From assembly GCA_949788275.1 (NCBI GenBank), contig OX460916.1, forward strand, positions 2,170,001-2,234,000: a stretch of DNA of 64,000 bases, in the 5' to 3' direction. Position numbers and translations under genes: made by a program. A model generated the notes under the pieces. That model worked only from the letters and a program-made list of their open reading frames with translations, made no database searches and was not told where the DNA came from. This DNA comes from Weeksellaceae bacterium (GTDB lineage Bacteria > Bacteroidota > Bacteroidia > Flavobacteriales > Weeksellaceae). Positions 45,698 through 54,338 of this stretch are shown one piece after another (positions within the stretch are counted from its first letter, which is position 1; every line of letters begins with the position of its first letter).

Positions 45698-47161
45698 TTA
45701 TTTGTTCAATAAATTACTTAATTCTACTGCAATTTCAAGATCCGAGAAATGATGTTTCACTCCCTGAATTTCTTGGTATGTTTCATGTCCTTTTCCAGCA
45801 ATCAAGATGATATCTTGTGGTTGAGCCATGTTCAACGCTGTTTTAATCGCGTCTTTACGATTGGTTATTTTTAATGTTCGGTTATAATAAGCGGCTTTTA
45901 CACCTGCTTCCATATCGCTTAAAATTTGATCTGGATTTTCCGTTCTTGGATTATCCGATGTAAAAATGGCCATTTGAGATCGTTCACTTGCGATTGCGGC
46001 CATTTCTGGTCGTTTTGTTTTATCTCGATCGCCACCACAACCCACAATGGTTATTAACTTTTCATTGTTGGTACGAATCGAATCAATGGTTTTCAATACA
46101 TTTTCTAATGCATCTGGTGTATGGGCATAATCAATAATAATAACAATCCCAGAGGCCGTTTTAAATGTTTGAAAACGACCATCAACATTGCCTAACTTAC
46201 TCAATGCAGTTAAGACTTGTAATTCATCATGCCCAAGAATTTGAGCAATTGAAAAGACAGCCAACAAATTGTAAGCATTGAACTGTCCAATTAAAGAAGT
46301 CCAAAATTCTTTTTGATTAAAAACCAATTGCATCCCATCAAATTGATGATCAAGAATTTTTCCTTTATAATCGGCTAATTGTTTTAGTGCATAGGTTTTT
46401 TTAGTGGCTTTCGTATTTTGCAACATAACCAACCCGTTTTTATCATCGATATTGGTCAGCGCTATGGCTGACTTGGGTAAATCATCAAAAAATTGTTTTT
46501 TAGCAGCGATATAATTTGCAAAAGTCGAGTGATAATCTAAATGATCATGCGTAATATTACTAAACGCCGCCACTTTAAAATTTAATCCTGCGATTCGATG
46601 TTGATGTATTCCATGCGAACTTACTTCCATAAAGGCATATTCACATCCACGATCTACGGCTTCACGAAATATTCTATTTAAAGTCAATATGTCGGGTGTT
46701 GTATGCGTCGTCGGTATAACCTCTTGATTAACGATTATTTTAATGGTAGAAATCAATGCACACGGATAACCTAATTCGGTAAACAGCTCATACAAAAGCG
46801 TAACAGTCGTAGTTTTTCCATTGGTGCCTGTAATTCCAACCAATGTTAAGTCCTTCGTCGGATTGTCGTAATAATTAGCAGCCATAACGCCTAACGTAAT
46901 TGACGTGTTCTCAACCACGACATAAGTCACATCTTGCCTTATTAATTCGGGGGCAATTTCACAAACAACGACTTGAGCACCTAACTCAATCGCTTTATCG
47001 ATATAAGCATGTCCGTCCTGAGCTGCTCCGTTTAGAGCAACAAAAACATCAGCTGCTTTAACTTTTCTAGAATCAAATTGGATTTCATTCACGTCAACCG
47101 TGTTTTTTCCAATAATTTCTAAGATGGAAACCTTAAATAATAAGTCTACTAAATTCCTCAT
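45698..47161 (-). CDS. murE: UDP-MurNAc-tripeptide synthetase MurE (probably meso-DAP adding)
   Basis: This Mur ligase of 487 residues adds the third amino acid. The ATP loop is VGITGTNGKTTTVTLLYEL, and the substrate motif is SNITHDHLDYHSTF. The specificity motif reads TSDNPRTENPDQI. The DNPR form usually means meso-diaminopimelate rather than lysine, and this fits the phylum. The carbamoylated-Lys region and the KGHETYQ end are present. It overlaps ftsI by 4 bp (ATGA). Confidence 0.95.
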   Translation of the reverse strand: MRNLVDLLFKVSILEIIGKNTVDVNEIQFDSRKVKAADVFVALNGAAQDGHAYIDKAIELGAQVVVCEIAPELIRQDVTYVVVENTSITLGVMAANYYDNPTKDLTLVGITGTNGKTTTVTLLYELFTELGYPCALISTIKIIVNQEVIPTTHTTPDILTLNRIFREAVDRGCEYAFMEVSSHGIHQHRIAGLNFKVAAFSNITHDHLDYHSTFANYIAAKKQFFDDLPKSAIALTNIDDKNGLVMLQNTKATKKTYALKQLADYKGKILDHQFDGMQLVFNQKEFWTSLIGQFNAYNLLAVFSIAQILGHDELQVLTALSKLGNVDGRFQTFKTASGIVIIIDYAHTPDALENVLKTIDSIRTNNEKLITIVGCGGDRDKTKRPEMAAIASERSQMAIFTSDNPRTENPDQILSDMEAGVKAAYYNRTLKITNRKDAIKTALNMAQPQDIILIAGKGHETYQEIQGVKHHFSDLEIAVELSNLLNK

Positions 47162-49143
47162 CCCTCCAATATTAAATAAATTGTTTCACCTTTTTTAAAT
47201 CGTGTTCCTACAGGCAATGACTGCTGAACAACTTTTCCATAGCCCGTGTATCGAACATCTAGTCCTAAATTTTCTAAAGCAGGAATCGCTTTAAGGCCTG
47301 CATGTCCAACAACATTAGGTATACTATTTTTAGCTTTATTAATTTTAATTTCTGGGTCAGCCTTAAAGCTAGACACCACATTTTTGTTAACTAAATCAGT
47401 TGGCAAAGGTATTGGTGTTTTTGAATAAACCCAATCAGCAATTTTCTTAAAAACGGGTCCAGTGACACTCCCACCATAGTACCCTTTCGATGTATTGGGC
47501 TTATGCACAACGACAATACACGAAAATTTTGGTTTTTCAGCAGGAAAATACCCTGCAAAAGAGGCTCTATACTGCATCCCTCTACCATCTTTTTTCCAAT
47601 ATTCAACACGAGCGGTTCCTGTCTTACCGGCTATATCATAATGACTATTACGGACAATACGACCTGTACCTTCTTCAACGGCACCTCTCAGCATATCCTG
47701 CATATCTTTTATATTTTTTTTAGAGGTCAATTGCTCTACAAGAACAACTGGTTCAAAGACGATATCTTTTTGACCTTTCTTGGCAATTTTATCCATAAAC
47801 AATGGCTTCACCATTTTCCCATCATTGGCAATTGCATTGTAAAAAGTAACCAATTGAATCGGTGTTAATTGAAGTCCATACCCATAAGCCATTACAGGCA
47901 AGGTTATATTACTCCATGCGGCATCGCCAGGGCGGTGCATAATCGGTTTACCTTCTCCTAAGATATCAACCCCTAGCGGCTTCAACATATGCCATTCCTC
48001 CATTCTTTTAAAGAATTCATTCGGATTTGAGCTATAATATTGATTAATTAACTTGGCTGTTCCAATATTAGATGATTTCTTCACGACTCCATCTACCGTT
48101 AAGGTTCCATAACCATGGGAATCCGTAATCGTACGGTTATACAAGGTGTATTTCCCACCACCTGTTTCAACGGTACTTTCTTTGGTGATGTGTCCATCGG
48201 CCATGGCTACCAAAAGCGAAACGGCTTTAAACGTAGAACCTGGCTCAGCAGCTTCTCCTACAGCGTAGTTATAATCATCAACGTAAGAACCATCTTTTTT
48301 ACGGGTTAAATTAACAATCGCTCGCACTTTACCCGTACCAACTTCCATAACAACCACACTGCCGTGTTCCGCTTCAAAGTCAGACAATTGTTGATACAAA
48401 GCATCATAAGAAATCATCTGTAAGTCGGCATCAATGGTTGTATAAACCGATGATCCCGATTGTGGCTCTTGTTCCCAACTCTTCATTGGTTTCCATTTAC
48501 CACGCCCCATAAATTGTTCCCAACGACGTCCTTCAACGCCTGTTAACAAATCGCTGTAAGCGCCCTCTAACCCTACTTTTCCACGCTTATCATCATATCC
48601 AATGGTACGAACGCCAATATCCTGAACAATTAATTCACGTTTAGAGACACTTTCATGGATAAATCCACCTTTATTCTGGCCTTTATTAAAAATAGGGAAC
48701 TTACGAATGCGTTGATACTGCTCATAATCTAACCCTTTAACAAGCATCATATAGCGGTTTTTTTTATCACGCTCTCGGGCAAATTTATCGTTAAAATGGG
48801 CGGGGGATTTATCAAACATTTTCCCTAATGAGTCGGCAAGATTATGCATTTCCTTTTGAAAAAGGTCATCTTTAATAACCGATAAATCCACAAAAATATT
48901 ATGTTTGGTAACGGTCGTAGCCATTAAAGCACCATTGGATGCATATAAATTACCTCTTTCAGCTTCCACGGTATCTAATCGAAAATTATTTCGTTCAGCA
49001 AACCGCTCTAATTCAGCACCTTCTATAATATTAATTCTAAACATAAACACCACAATAGCGACTGCCCAGACTGCGAGCAGTCCAGCAAAAAACCATCCTT
49101 TGATGACCATTGAGTGTTTATTTTTCATCATAAATTTTATCAA
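47158..49143 (-). CDS. ftsI: Penicillin-binding protein FtsI with PASTA domain
   Basis: This bitopic transpeptidase of 661 residues cross-links septal peptidoglycan. One N-terminal membrane helix is followed by a dimerisation domain. Catalytic motifs are STFK (in AAEPGSTFKAVSLL, near residue 300), SSN (VKKSSNIGTAKLI) and KTG (DIAGKTGTARVEY). A C-terminal PASTA domain begins at about 600 (IPNVVGHAGLKAIPALENLG). A PASTA tail on a division PBP is usual for this phylum. The start may be the second Met (49131). It overlaps ftsL by 26 bp. Confidence 0.95.
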   Translation of the reverse strand: MIKFMMKNKHSMVIKGWFFAGLLAVWAVAIVVFMFRINIIEGAELERFAERNNFRLDTVEAERGNLYASNGALMATTVTKHNIFVDLSVIKDDLFQKEMHNLADSLGKMFDKSPAHFNDKFARERDKKNRYMMLVKGLDYEQYQRIRKFPIFNKGQNKGGFIHESVSKRELIVQDIGVRTIGYDDKRGKVGLEGAYSDLLTGVEGRRWEQFMGRGKWKPMKSWEQEPQSGSSVYTTIDADLQMISYDALYQQLSDFEAEHGSVVVMEVGTGKVRAIVNLTRKKDGSYVDDYNYAVGEAAEPGSTFKAVSLLVAMADGHITKESTVETGGGKYTLYNRTITDSHGYGTLTVDGVVKKSSNIGTAKLINQYYSSNPNEFFKRMEEWHMLKPLGVDILGEGKPIMHRPGDAAWSNITLPVMAYGYGLQLTPIQLVTFYNAIANDGKMVKPLFMDKIAKKGQKDIVFEPVVLVEQLTSKKNIKDMQDMLRGAVEEGTGRIVRNSHYDIAGKTGTARVEYWKKDGRGMQYRASFAGYFPAEKPKFSCIVVVHKPNTSKGYYGGSVTGPVFKKIADWVYSKTPIPLPTDLVNKNVVSSFKADPEIKINKAKNSIPNVVGHAGLKAIPALENLGLDVRYTGYGKVVQQSLPVGTRFKKGETIYLILEG

Positions 49144-49474
49144 CTAAGTAATACGGCTGTCTATCAGGGATTTTCAATCCGAATACTTCAGTTCTATTAA
49201 TAATTTCAGTTTCTAATTGTAAGCGCATTAAGTCCCGATGTTTATCGGTATACTGAGATTTTAAGTCTTCAACGTTATTTTGTAATTCACTAATACGAAC
49301 TACTTTTCGATCAATCCAATGCGAACTACTAATACTCATAAAAGCTAAACCGACCAAAAAGAGCATAAATTTCCAATTTTGCTCAGAACCACTATTCACT
49401 AGAAATTCACCTTTCAGCAAACCTCTAAATGTTTTCTTTGGTGGTGTTCCCTTTTTTTTCTTAGTTATCGCCAT
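49118..49474 (-). CDS. ftsL: FtsL-like division protein
   Basis: This small bitopic protein of 118 residues has a basic N terminus (AITKKKKGTPPKKTFRG), one membrane helix (KFMLFLVGLAFMSISSS) and then a coiled-coil segment (RISELQNNVEDLKSQYTDKH). It sits between rsmH and ftsI, the standard ftsL position. FtsL sequences diverge strongly, so the call rests on layout and position. Confidence 0.88.
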   Translation of the reverse strand: MAITKKKKGTPPKKTFRGLLKGEFLVNSGSEQNWKFMLFLVGLAFMSISSSHWIDRKVVRISELQNNVEDLKSQYTDKHRDLMRLQLETEIINRTEVFGLKIPDRQPYYLVDKIYDEK

Positions 49475-49485
49475 TATAAATCGTT

Positions 49486-50394
49486 TTAACTATTTCGTAC
49501 TGCAATTCTCATTTTCGCACTTCTTGCTCTAGGATTGATATCAATTTCCTCTTGCGAAGGAATAATCACCTTTGTTTGAAGTGGTTTAAAAGGAGCAGAC
49601 CAGTTTCCGAAAACATCCTTCTCTGGTTCACCCTCAAACATTCCATTACGCATAAAGCGCTTTACCAAACGATCTTCTAGGGAATGATAGGAAATAACCA
49701 CTAAGCGACCACCGGGTTGAATAACATCTGCTGTTTGTGTCAACATATCTTTTAAAGCAGCCATTTCATCGTTCACTTCAATACGAAGTGCTTGAAACAT
49801 TTGTGCAAAAAACTTATTCTCTTTCATTTTCGGAATAAAGGAGAATATTTTTTTCAATTGTTCAATGGTTTCGATGGGCTGTTCTTCGCGTGCTTTTAAA
49901 ATTTCTCTCGCTAAACGATAAGAACCTTGCAATTCGCCAAAATCATAAAAAATACGGGCTAAATTTTCTTCGTCGTATTCGTTGACAATTGTTTTAGCAG
50001 ACAAAGAAGCATTTTGATTCATTCGCATATCCAATTCACCATCAAAGCGGGTTGAAAAACCACGCGTTGGGGTATCGAATTGATGCGATGAAACACCAAG
50101 ATCAGCTAAAATACCATCCACTTGTTTTATTTGACGAAAACGAAGATTATTTTTCAAAAAACGAAAATTCTGCATAACCAATTCAAAGTGTTCGCTTTCC
50201 AGTTTATTTTGAATCGCATCCTCATCTTGATCAAAAGCATATAATTTTCCGTTTCCTTCCAAGCGAGAAACAATCTCTCTTGAATGTCCCCCTCCTCCGA
50301 ATGTACAATCCACATAGATTCCTGCTGGATCTATAATTAATGCATCAACACTTTCGGTTAACAATACAGGGTTATGATATTCACTCATCTTCAT
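49486..50394 (-). CDS. rsmH: 16S rRNA m4C1402 methyltransferase RsmH
   Basis: This SAM-dependent methyltransferase of 302 residues acts on C1402 of 16S rRNA. The SAM motif is VDCTFGGGGHSREIVSRL, followed by ILADLGVSSHQFDTPTRGFS, the family signature. The end is YHSLEDRLVKRFMRNG and PRARSAKMRIA. It overlaps mraZ by 14 bp and stands at its normal place in the dcw cluster. Confidence 0.96.
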   Translation of the reverse strand: MKMSEYHNPVLLTESVDALIIDPAGIYVDCTFGGGGHSREIVSRLEGNGKLYAFDQDEDAIQNKLESEHFELVMQNFRFLKNNLRFRQIKQVDGILADLGVSSHQFDTPTRGFSTRFDGELDMRMNQNASLSAKTIVNEYDEENLARIFYDFGELQGSYRLAREILKAREEQPIETIEQLKKIFSFIPKMKENKFFAQMFQALRIEVNDEMAALKDMLTQTADVIQPGGRLVVISYHSLEDRLVKRFMRNGMFEGEPEKDVFGNWSAPFKPLQTKVIIPSQEEIDINPRARSAKMRIAVRNS

Positions 50395-50842
50395 TTAAAT
50401 TTCCCATGATATCTTCTGCTAACAGTGCAAAATCATCATCGTTTACATTAATTGCTTCTTCGTACAAGGCTTTATCCCATATCTCTATAAAATTAACCGA
50501 CGACGAAAGCACGACTTCCTTTTCAATTTTGGCAAAAGTGATTAAATCCTTGGCGATTTGAACTCTTCCGTTCCCATCGAACTCAACCACTTTCACACCA
50601 GCCGTGAATACACGGATAAAATCGTTGTTTTTTTTCACAAAACGATTCAATTTATTCAAATCTGTCATGATTTTATCCCAATTTTTCATCGGGTGTAGCT
50701 CCAAACAATTCTGAAACACAGAACGCTTCAATACAAAACCATCCTCCACACTATCAGCAATTTGCTTCTTAATGCCCGCAGGCATTGGGAGTCTACCTTT
50801 TGTATCTACCTTACATTCATATGTTCCGATTAATGAAATCAT
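50381..50842 (-). CDS. mraZ: Transcriptional regulator MraZ
   Basis: This 153-residue AbrB-like protein has two SpoVT-type domains with the paired DxxxR motifs VDTKGRLPMPAGIKK and EFDGNGRVQIAKDLI. MraZ forms ring oligomers and represses the dcw promoter by binding closely spaced repeats. Three matching repeats lie just upstream (50876-50900). It is the first gene of the cluster. Confidence 0.95.
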   Translation of the reverse strand: MISLIGTYECKVDTKGRLPMPAGIKKQIADSVEDGFVLKRSVFQNCLELHPMKNWDKIMTDLNKLNRFVKKNNDFIRVFTAGVKVVEFDGNGRVQIAKDLITFAKIEKEVVLSSSVNFIEIWDKALYEEAINVNDDDFALLAEDIMGNLNEDE

Positions 50843-50855
50843 GACAGATTTTTTT

Positions 50856-50900
50856 CAAAAATAAAAAAAATATTGCCACTATATACCATTTTTTACCACT
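50856..50900 (-). promoter_or_regulatory. dcw promoter with three MraZ boxes
   Basis: On the minus strand AGTGG, AATGG and AGTGG lie at exact 10-bp steps (plus-strand ccact 50876, ccatt 50886, ccact 50896). They are followed 12 bp later by a -7 box TATTTTTG (50856-50863), 13 bp before the ATG. Three direct repeats of about 10-bp period are the known layout of MraZ binding sites, so autoregulation is likely. Confidence 0.75.
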
Positions 50901-51085
50901 TTTGTGATAATTAGTTATCAACATTCCTTAAAATTCCATTTTGAGACTAACTATTTAACATTTAATTGCTTGATATTTTTTTAGTTTGAAAAATTTATAT
51001 AGCCCATGAATTAGTCTCTTATGAACATAAAATGTTCACTGTAAAAGTTTTTTGTTTAAAAACCCTAATAGTTTTATTATTTAAC

Positions 51086-51093
51086 TAAATTTG
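51086..51093 (+). promoter_or_regulatory. Putative -7 box of the hydrolase/engB operon
   Basis: TAAATTTG lies 19 bp before the hydrolase ATG and matches TAnnTTTG exactly. No -33 TTTG is seen at the normal distance. Confidence 0.5.
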
Positions 51094-51112
51094 TCGACTT
51101 AACAATTATTGA

Positions 51113-51892
51113 ATGTTTTTTAGCCTAAAAAAGAAAGATAAGTTCTCTTACATCGAAGAAGGAGAAGGTCAACCAATAGTTTTATTGCATGGCCTAATGG
51201 GTGAACTTAGTAATTTTAGCTCACTAACAAATTATTTTTCGACAAGAGGATACAAAGTTTATGCGCCAGAATTGCCGCTTTATTCGTTGCCTGTCATTAG
51301 TACAAACGTAGCCAATATCGCTAAGCACGTCGCCAAATTCCTAGATGAAGTCGTAAAAGAACCTGCAATTTTAGTTGGAAATTCTTTAGGAGGTCATATC
51401 GGATTAGTCGTTTGTCATAAACACCCGCAACTTGTAAAAGCACTATGCCTTACAGGGAGCTCTGGCTTATACGAAAAATCATTTGGAGAAACATACCCTA
51501 AACGTGGTGATTACGAATACGTAAAACGCAAAACCGAAGAGGTATTTTTTGATTCAGCTGTTGCAACCAAAGAAATTATCGACGATGTTTTTAAAACGGT
51601 CAACGACCGTAATAAAGCCATCAAAACACTATATATTGCAAGAGATGCCATTAAATCGAATATGAAAAACGATTTAAAAGACATCACCATTCCTGTTTGT
51701 TTAATTTGGGGAGAAGATGATCATGTAACGCCACCAGAAGTCGCTATCGAATTCAACCACGAATTACCCGATGCTTCTTTATTCTGGGTGGAAAAATGTG
51801 GGCATGCGCCGATGATGGAACATCCCGAATTATTCAATGAGATATTACACGAATGGCTAATCAAGAAGGCCATTGATCCTTCAACAAAATAA
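51113..51892 (+). CDS. Alpha/beta hydrolase
   Basis: This protein of 259 residues has the alpha/beta-hydrolase fold. The oxyanion part is PIVLLHGLMGELSNF, and the nucleophile elbow is VGNSLGGHIGL (Ser about 92). The acid is in LIWGEDDHVTPPEVA and the His in EKCGHAPMMEHPELF, so the catalytic triad is complete. The substrate is not predictable from sequence. It precedes engB with 4 bp between stop and start, and probably shares its transcript. Confidence 0.88.
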   Translation: MFFSLKKKDKFSYIEEGEGQPIVLLHGLMGELSNFSSLTNYFSTRGYKVYAPELPLYSLPVISTNVANIAKHVAKFLDEVVKEPAILVGNSLGGHIGLVVCHKHPQLVKALCLTGSSGLYEKSFGETYPKRGDYEYVKRKTEEVFFDSAVATKEIIDDVFKTVNDRNKAIKTLYIARDAIKSNMKNDLKDITIPVCLIWGEDDHVTPPEVAIEFNHELPDASLFWVEKCGHAPMMEHPELFNEILHEWLIKKAIDPSTK

Positions 51893-51896
51893 CATT

Positions 51897-52514
51897 ATGG
51901 AAATTAAAAATCCTGTTTTTATAAAAAGCTCGGCAGATTACAAAGAATGTCCAGAAGCGAATGTCCCTGAATATGCTTTTATCGGCCGTTCAAACGTCGG
52001 GAAATCTTCGTTAATCAACATGATTAGTGGTCGTAAAGCTTTAGCAAAAACTTCGGGTACTCCGGGAAAAACACAATTACTGAACACCTTCTTAATGGAC
52101 GATATATGGTACCTGACCGATTTACCTGGTTTTGGTTACGCCAAAGTATCGAAAAGTTTAAGAGGAGGGTTCGAAAAAATGATCTACGATTATTTAGAAA
52201 ACCGTTCTAACTTAGTCAATGTATTTCTTTTAATCGATGCCCGACATACCCCCCAACAAATCGATTTAAAATTTATGGAGTGGTTAGGAAACAAACAAAT
52301 TCCATTCGCCATTATCTTTACTAAATTAGATAAATTATCCAGTTCCGCTTTTCAAAAAAACCTTTTGGTTTACAAAAAAGAATTACTAAAAACATGGGAA
52401 GAATTACCCCTTATTTTCACAAGTTCTGCCACCAGTAAAATCGGAAAATTAGAAATATTAGGGTACATCGACAGCTTAAATGTTGAGCTGAAAGATCAGT
52501 TTAAACCGATGTAA
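51897..52514 (+). CDS. engB: Ribosome biogenesis GTPase EngB (YsxC/YihA)
   Basis: I choose the ATG at 51897 (MEIKNPVFIKSSADYKEC), giving 205 residues; an ATG at 51873 overlaps the hydrolase and adds unrelated residues. The GTPase motifs are all present: G1 GRSNVGKSSLI, G2 TSGTPGKTQ, G3 DLPGFGYA and G4 TKLDKL. EngB assists assembly of the 50S ribosomal subunit. Confidence 0.95.
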   Translation: MEIKNPVFIKSSADYKECPEANVPEYAFIGRSNVGKSSLINMISGRKALAKTSGTPGKTQLLNTFLMDDIWYLTDLPGFGYAKVSKSLRGGFEKMIYDYLENRSNLVNVFLLIDARHTPQQIDLKFMEWLGNKQIPFAIIFTKLDKLSSSAFQKNLLVYKKELLKTWEELPLIFTSSATSKIGKLEILGYIDSLNVELKDQFKPM

Positions 52515-52528
52515 TCTACACCACAAAA

Positions 52529-52560
52529 AAGAGAGGCGATCAATCATGATCGCCTCTCTT
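52529..52560. terminator. Terminator between engB and aroQ
   Basis: A 14-bp perfect stem (AAGAGAGGCGATCA/TGATCGCCTCTCTT, 4-nt loop) is flanked by A and T runs. It serves both convergent genes. Confidence 0.88.
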
Positions 52561-52574
52561 TTTGTATCTATTAT

Positions 52575-52991
52575 CTATTTCAATAACGCAATCGCTTCAC
52601 TGTATCCCGCTAAACCTTTGCCCGATATAATTGCTTTACAATTAACCCCTGTAACACTCACGCTACGAAACCCTTCGCGGGCATAAATATCCGATATATG
52701 CACCTCAACCGTTGGTGTCTCAATAGCCTTAATCGCATCAGCCAAAGCGTAAGAATAATGCGTATAAGCTCCCGCATTTAAAACAATTCCATCATACCGA
52801 AACCCCACTTCATGCAGTTTATCAATTAAATCACCCTCGTGATTAGACTGATAATAATGGATACTTAAATCAGGAAATTCCTTCTTCAAATCCTCATAAA
52901 AATCTTCAAAGCTTATGGTTCCATAAATCGCTGGCTCCCTCACCCCTAATAAATTTAAATTAGGGCCATTAATAATCTGTATTTGTTTCAT
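52575..52991 (-). CDS. aroQ: Type II 3-dehydroquinate dehydratase
   Basis: This dodecameric shikimate-pathway enzyme of 138 residues makes 3-dehydroshikimate. The active-site text is QIINGPNLNLLGVREPAIYG (catalytic Tyr), then QSNHEGDLIDKLHEVG and VLNAGAYTHYSYALADAI. VEVHISDIYAREGFRSVSV follows, with the conserved His and Arg. Full length and intact. Confidence 0.95.
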   Translation of the reverse strand: MKQIQIINGPNLNLLGVREPAIYGTISFEDFYEDLKKEFPDLSIHYYQSNHEGDLIDKLHEVGFRYDGIVLNAGAYTHYSYALADAIKAIETPTVEVHISDIYAREGFRSVSVTGVNCKAIISGKGLAGYSEAIALLK

Positions 52992-53126
52992 CGTTTTAAC
53001 ATTTTAAGAACATTTCAATACCTCTTCATCGACTTCTTTCTCCCACAAAAAGTTGAAGCAAATTACATCAATTTTTAGCACAGAACGCTATATCACCTGT
53101 CAAAAAAATAAAAAACAATTCAATTT

Positions 53127-53233
53127 GGGCGGCCGCTACGCGCCGGGCTATCCACTAAATCTCTGCTGCTTTTACGTCTTATACACTTCAAAATCGGTAC
53201 GGCAGCAGAGGATATCGTTCCTATCCCTGCCGC
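53127..53233 (-). repeat. Dispersed structured intergenic repeat, copy D
   Basis: Read on the minus strand, it starts GCGGCAGGGATAGGAACG and ends ATAGCCCGGCGCGTAGCGG then CCGCCC. The outer stem is GCGGC/GCCGC. The inner stem is ATC(C)TCTGCTGC/GCAGCAGAGAT, with the conserved single bulged C. Confidence 0.8.
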
Positions 53234-53420
53234 AATTTGCGTCAATTACTTTGAAAAAAGGGTAAGGCCACTCTCCAAAAAATCGTTTCAATACATAAAG
53301 CTAATTTCCAAAACTTCTTTCACTTCCAATTAAAAGTAAATCCACCTCCATACACGATAACCAAACCTTAATTTTATTTAAAACAAATCTAAATAATATG
53401 GTTTATTCCAAACTTTTTTT

Positions 53421-53455
53421 TAATCTTTGTTTTTTATTTAGACTTAATACAAATA
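53421..53455 (+). promoter_or_regulatory. hmuT promoter and candidate iron operator
   Basis: The near-consensus -7 element TAATCTTTG (53421-53429, one base too long) is followed after 5 bp by TATTTAGACTTAATACAAATA (53435-53455). The latter has an inverted TATTT/AAATA end pair and resembles the site before the heme receptor (62382-62403). This suggests one regulator for both operons. Confidence 0.4.
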
Positions 53456-53461
53456 GACAAC

Positions 53462-54334
53462 ATGAGAAAACTACTATTTAGCGCAGCCATCCTAATCGGA
53501 TTAACCGCGTGTAACCAAACCAAAGAAGAGCCCGTATCGAATACGCCAACAACAGAAGAAACAACCCCTGTTTCTGCTGAGAAAATTGTTTCCTTAAACG
53601 GTTCTATAACCGAAGTCTTAGCGGCCTTGGGGGAACAAACTAATTTAGTGGGTGTCGATGTAACGAGTACCTACCCAGAAAACATTAAAGAAACAGCGAA
53701 AGACCTAGGGCATGTACGCTCTATTTCAATAGAGAACTTATTAGCTCTAAAACCAACCATCGTGTATGGTACGGCCAAAGATTTGTCGAATGAACAGATT
53801 GAACAATTAAAAAATGCAGGAATCAAAGTAGAAACCATTCACCAAGATTATTCCGTAGATGGAACAAAATCGTTTGTTGAAGCGATAGCGAAAACCTTAC
53901 AAAAAGAAAACTACAAAGCCATTAACGAAACCATTGATACCGAAATAAAAGACTTAAAACCACTAACCACAACACCGAAAGTATTATTTATCTATGCGCG
54001 TGGTGCTGGCACATTAATGGTTGCTGGAAAAAATACACCAATGGAAAAAATCATTGCCATTGCTGGTGGTGTGAATGCCGTAAACGATTTTGAAGATTTT
54101 AAACCATTAACACCCGAAGCCTTAGTAAAAAGTAACCCCGACTATATTTTATTATTTGATAAAGGCTTAGAGAGTGTGGGCGGAATTGATGGAATTCTAA
54201 AAATTGAAGGAGTGTCTGCCACCAATGCCGGAAAAAACAAAAAAATTATCGCCATGGACGGGCAATTATTATCTGGCTTTGGACCTCGTGTAGGAAAAGC
54301 AGCCGTGCAACTTAACCAGTTAATCCAACAATAA
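53462..54334 (+). CDS. hmuT: Heme ABC transporter substrate-binding lipoprotein
   Basis: This lipoprotein of 290 residues (MRKLLFSAAILIGLTAC, Cys17) has the class III substrate-binding fold. Visible text: KIVSLNGSITEVLAALGEQ, VGVDVTSTYPENIKETAKDL, the heme-type LFIYARGAGTLMVAGKNTPM, and GFGPRVGKAAVQL. It binds heme in the periplasm and hands it to the permease. It is the first gene of a four-gene plus-strand operon. The hemin assignment comes from the RGAG motif and from hmuS in the same operon. Confidence 0.9.
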   Translation: MRKLLFSAAILIGLTACNQTKEEPVSNTPTTEETTPVSAEKIVSLNGSITEVLAALGEQTNLVGVDVTSTYPENIKETAKDLGHVRSISIENLLALKPTIVYGTAKDLSNEQIEQLKNAGIKVETIHQDYSVDGTKSFVEAIAKTLQKENYKAINETIDTEIKDLKPLTTTPKVLFIYARGAGTLMVAGKNTPMEKIIAIAGGVNAVNDFEDFKPLTPEALVKSNPDYILLFDKGLESVGGIDGILKIEGVSATNAGKNKKIIAMDGQLLSGFGPRVGKAAVQLNQLIQQ

Positions 54335-54338
54335 CTCC

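Larger units (their letters stand above)
52992..53461. other. Intergenic region with repeat D and heme-operon promoter
   Basis: This 470-bp gap between divergent aroQ and hmuT holds repeat D (53127-53233) and the hmuT promoter and candidate operator (53421-53455). Bases 53234-53380 show nothing recognisable. A minor inverted repeat, TCTAAATAA at 53389 and TTATTTAGA at 53434, brackets the promoter. Confidence 0.55.
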
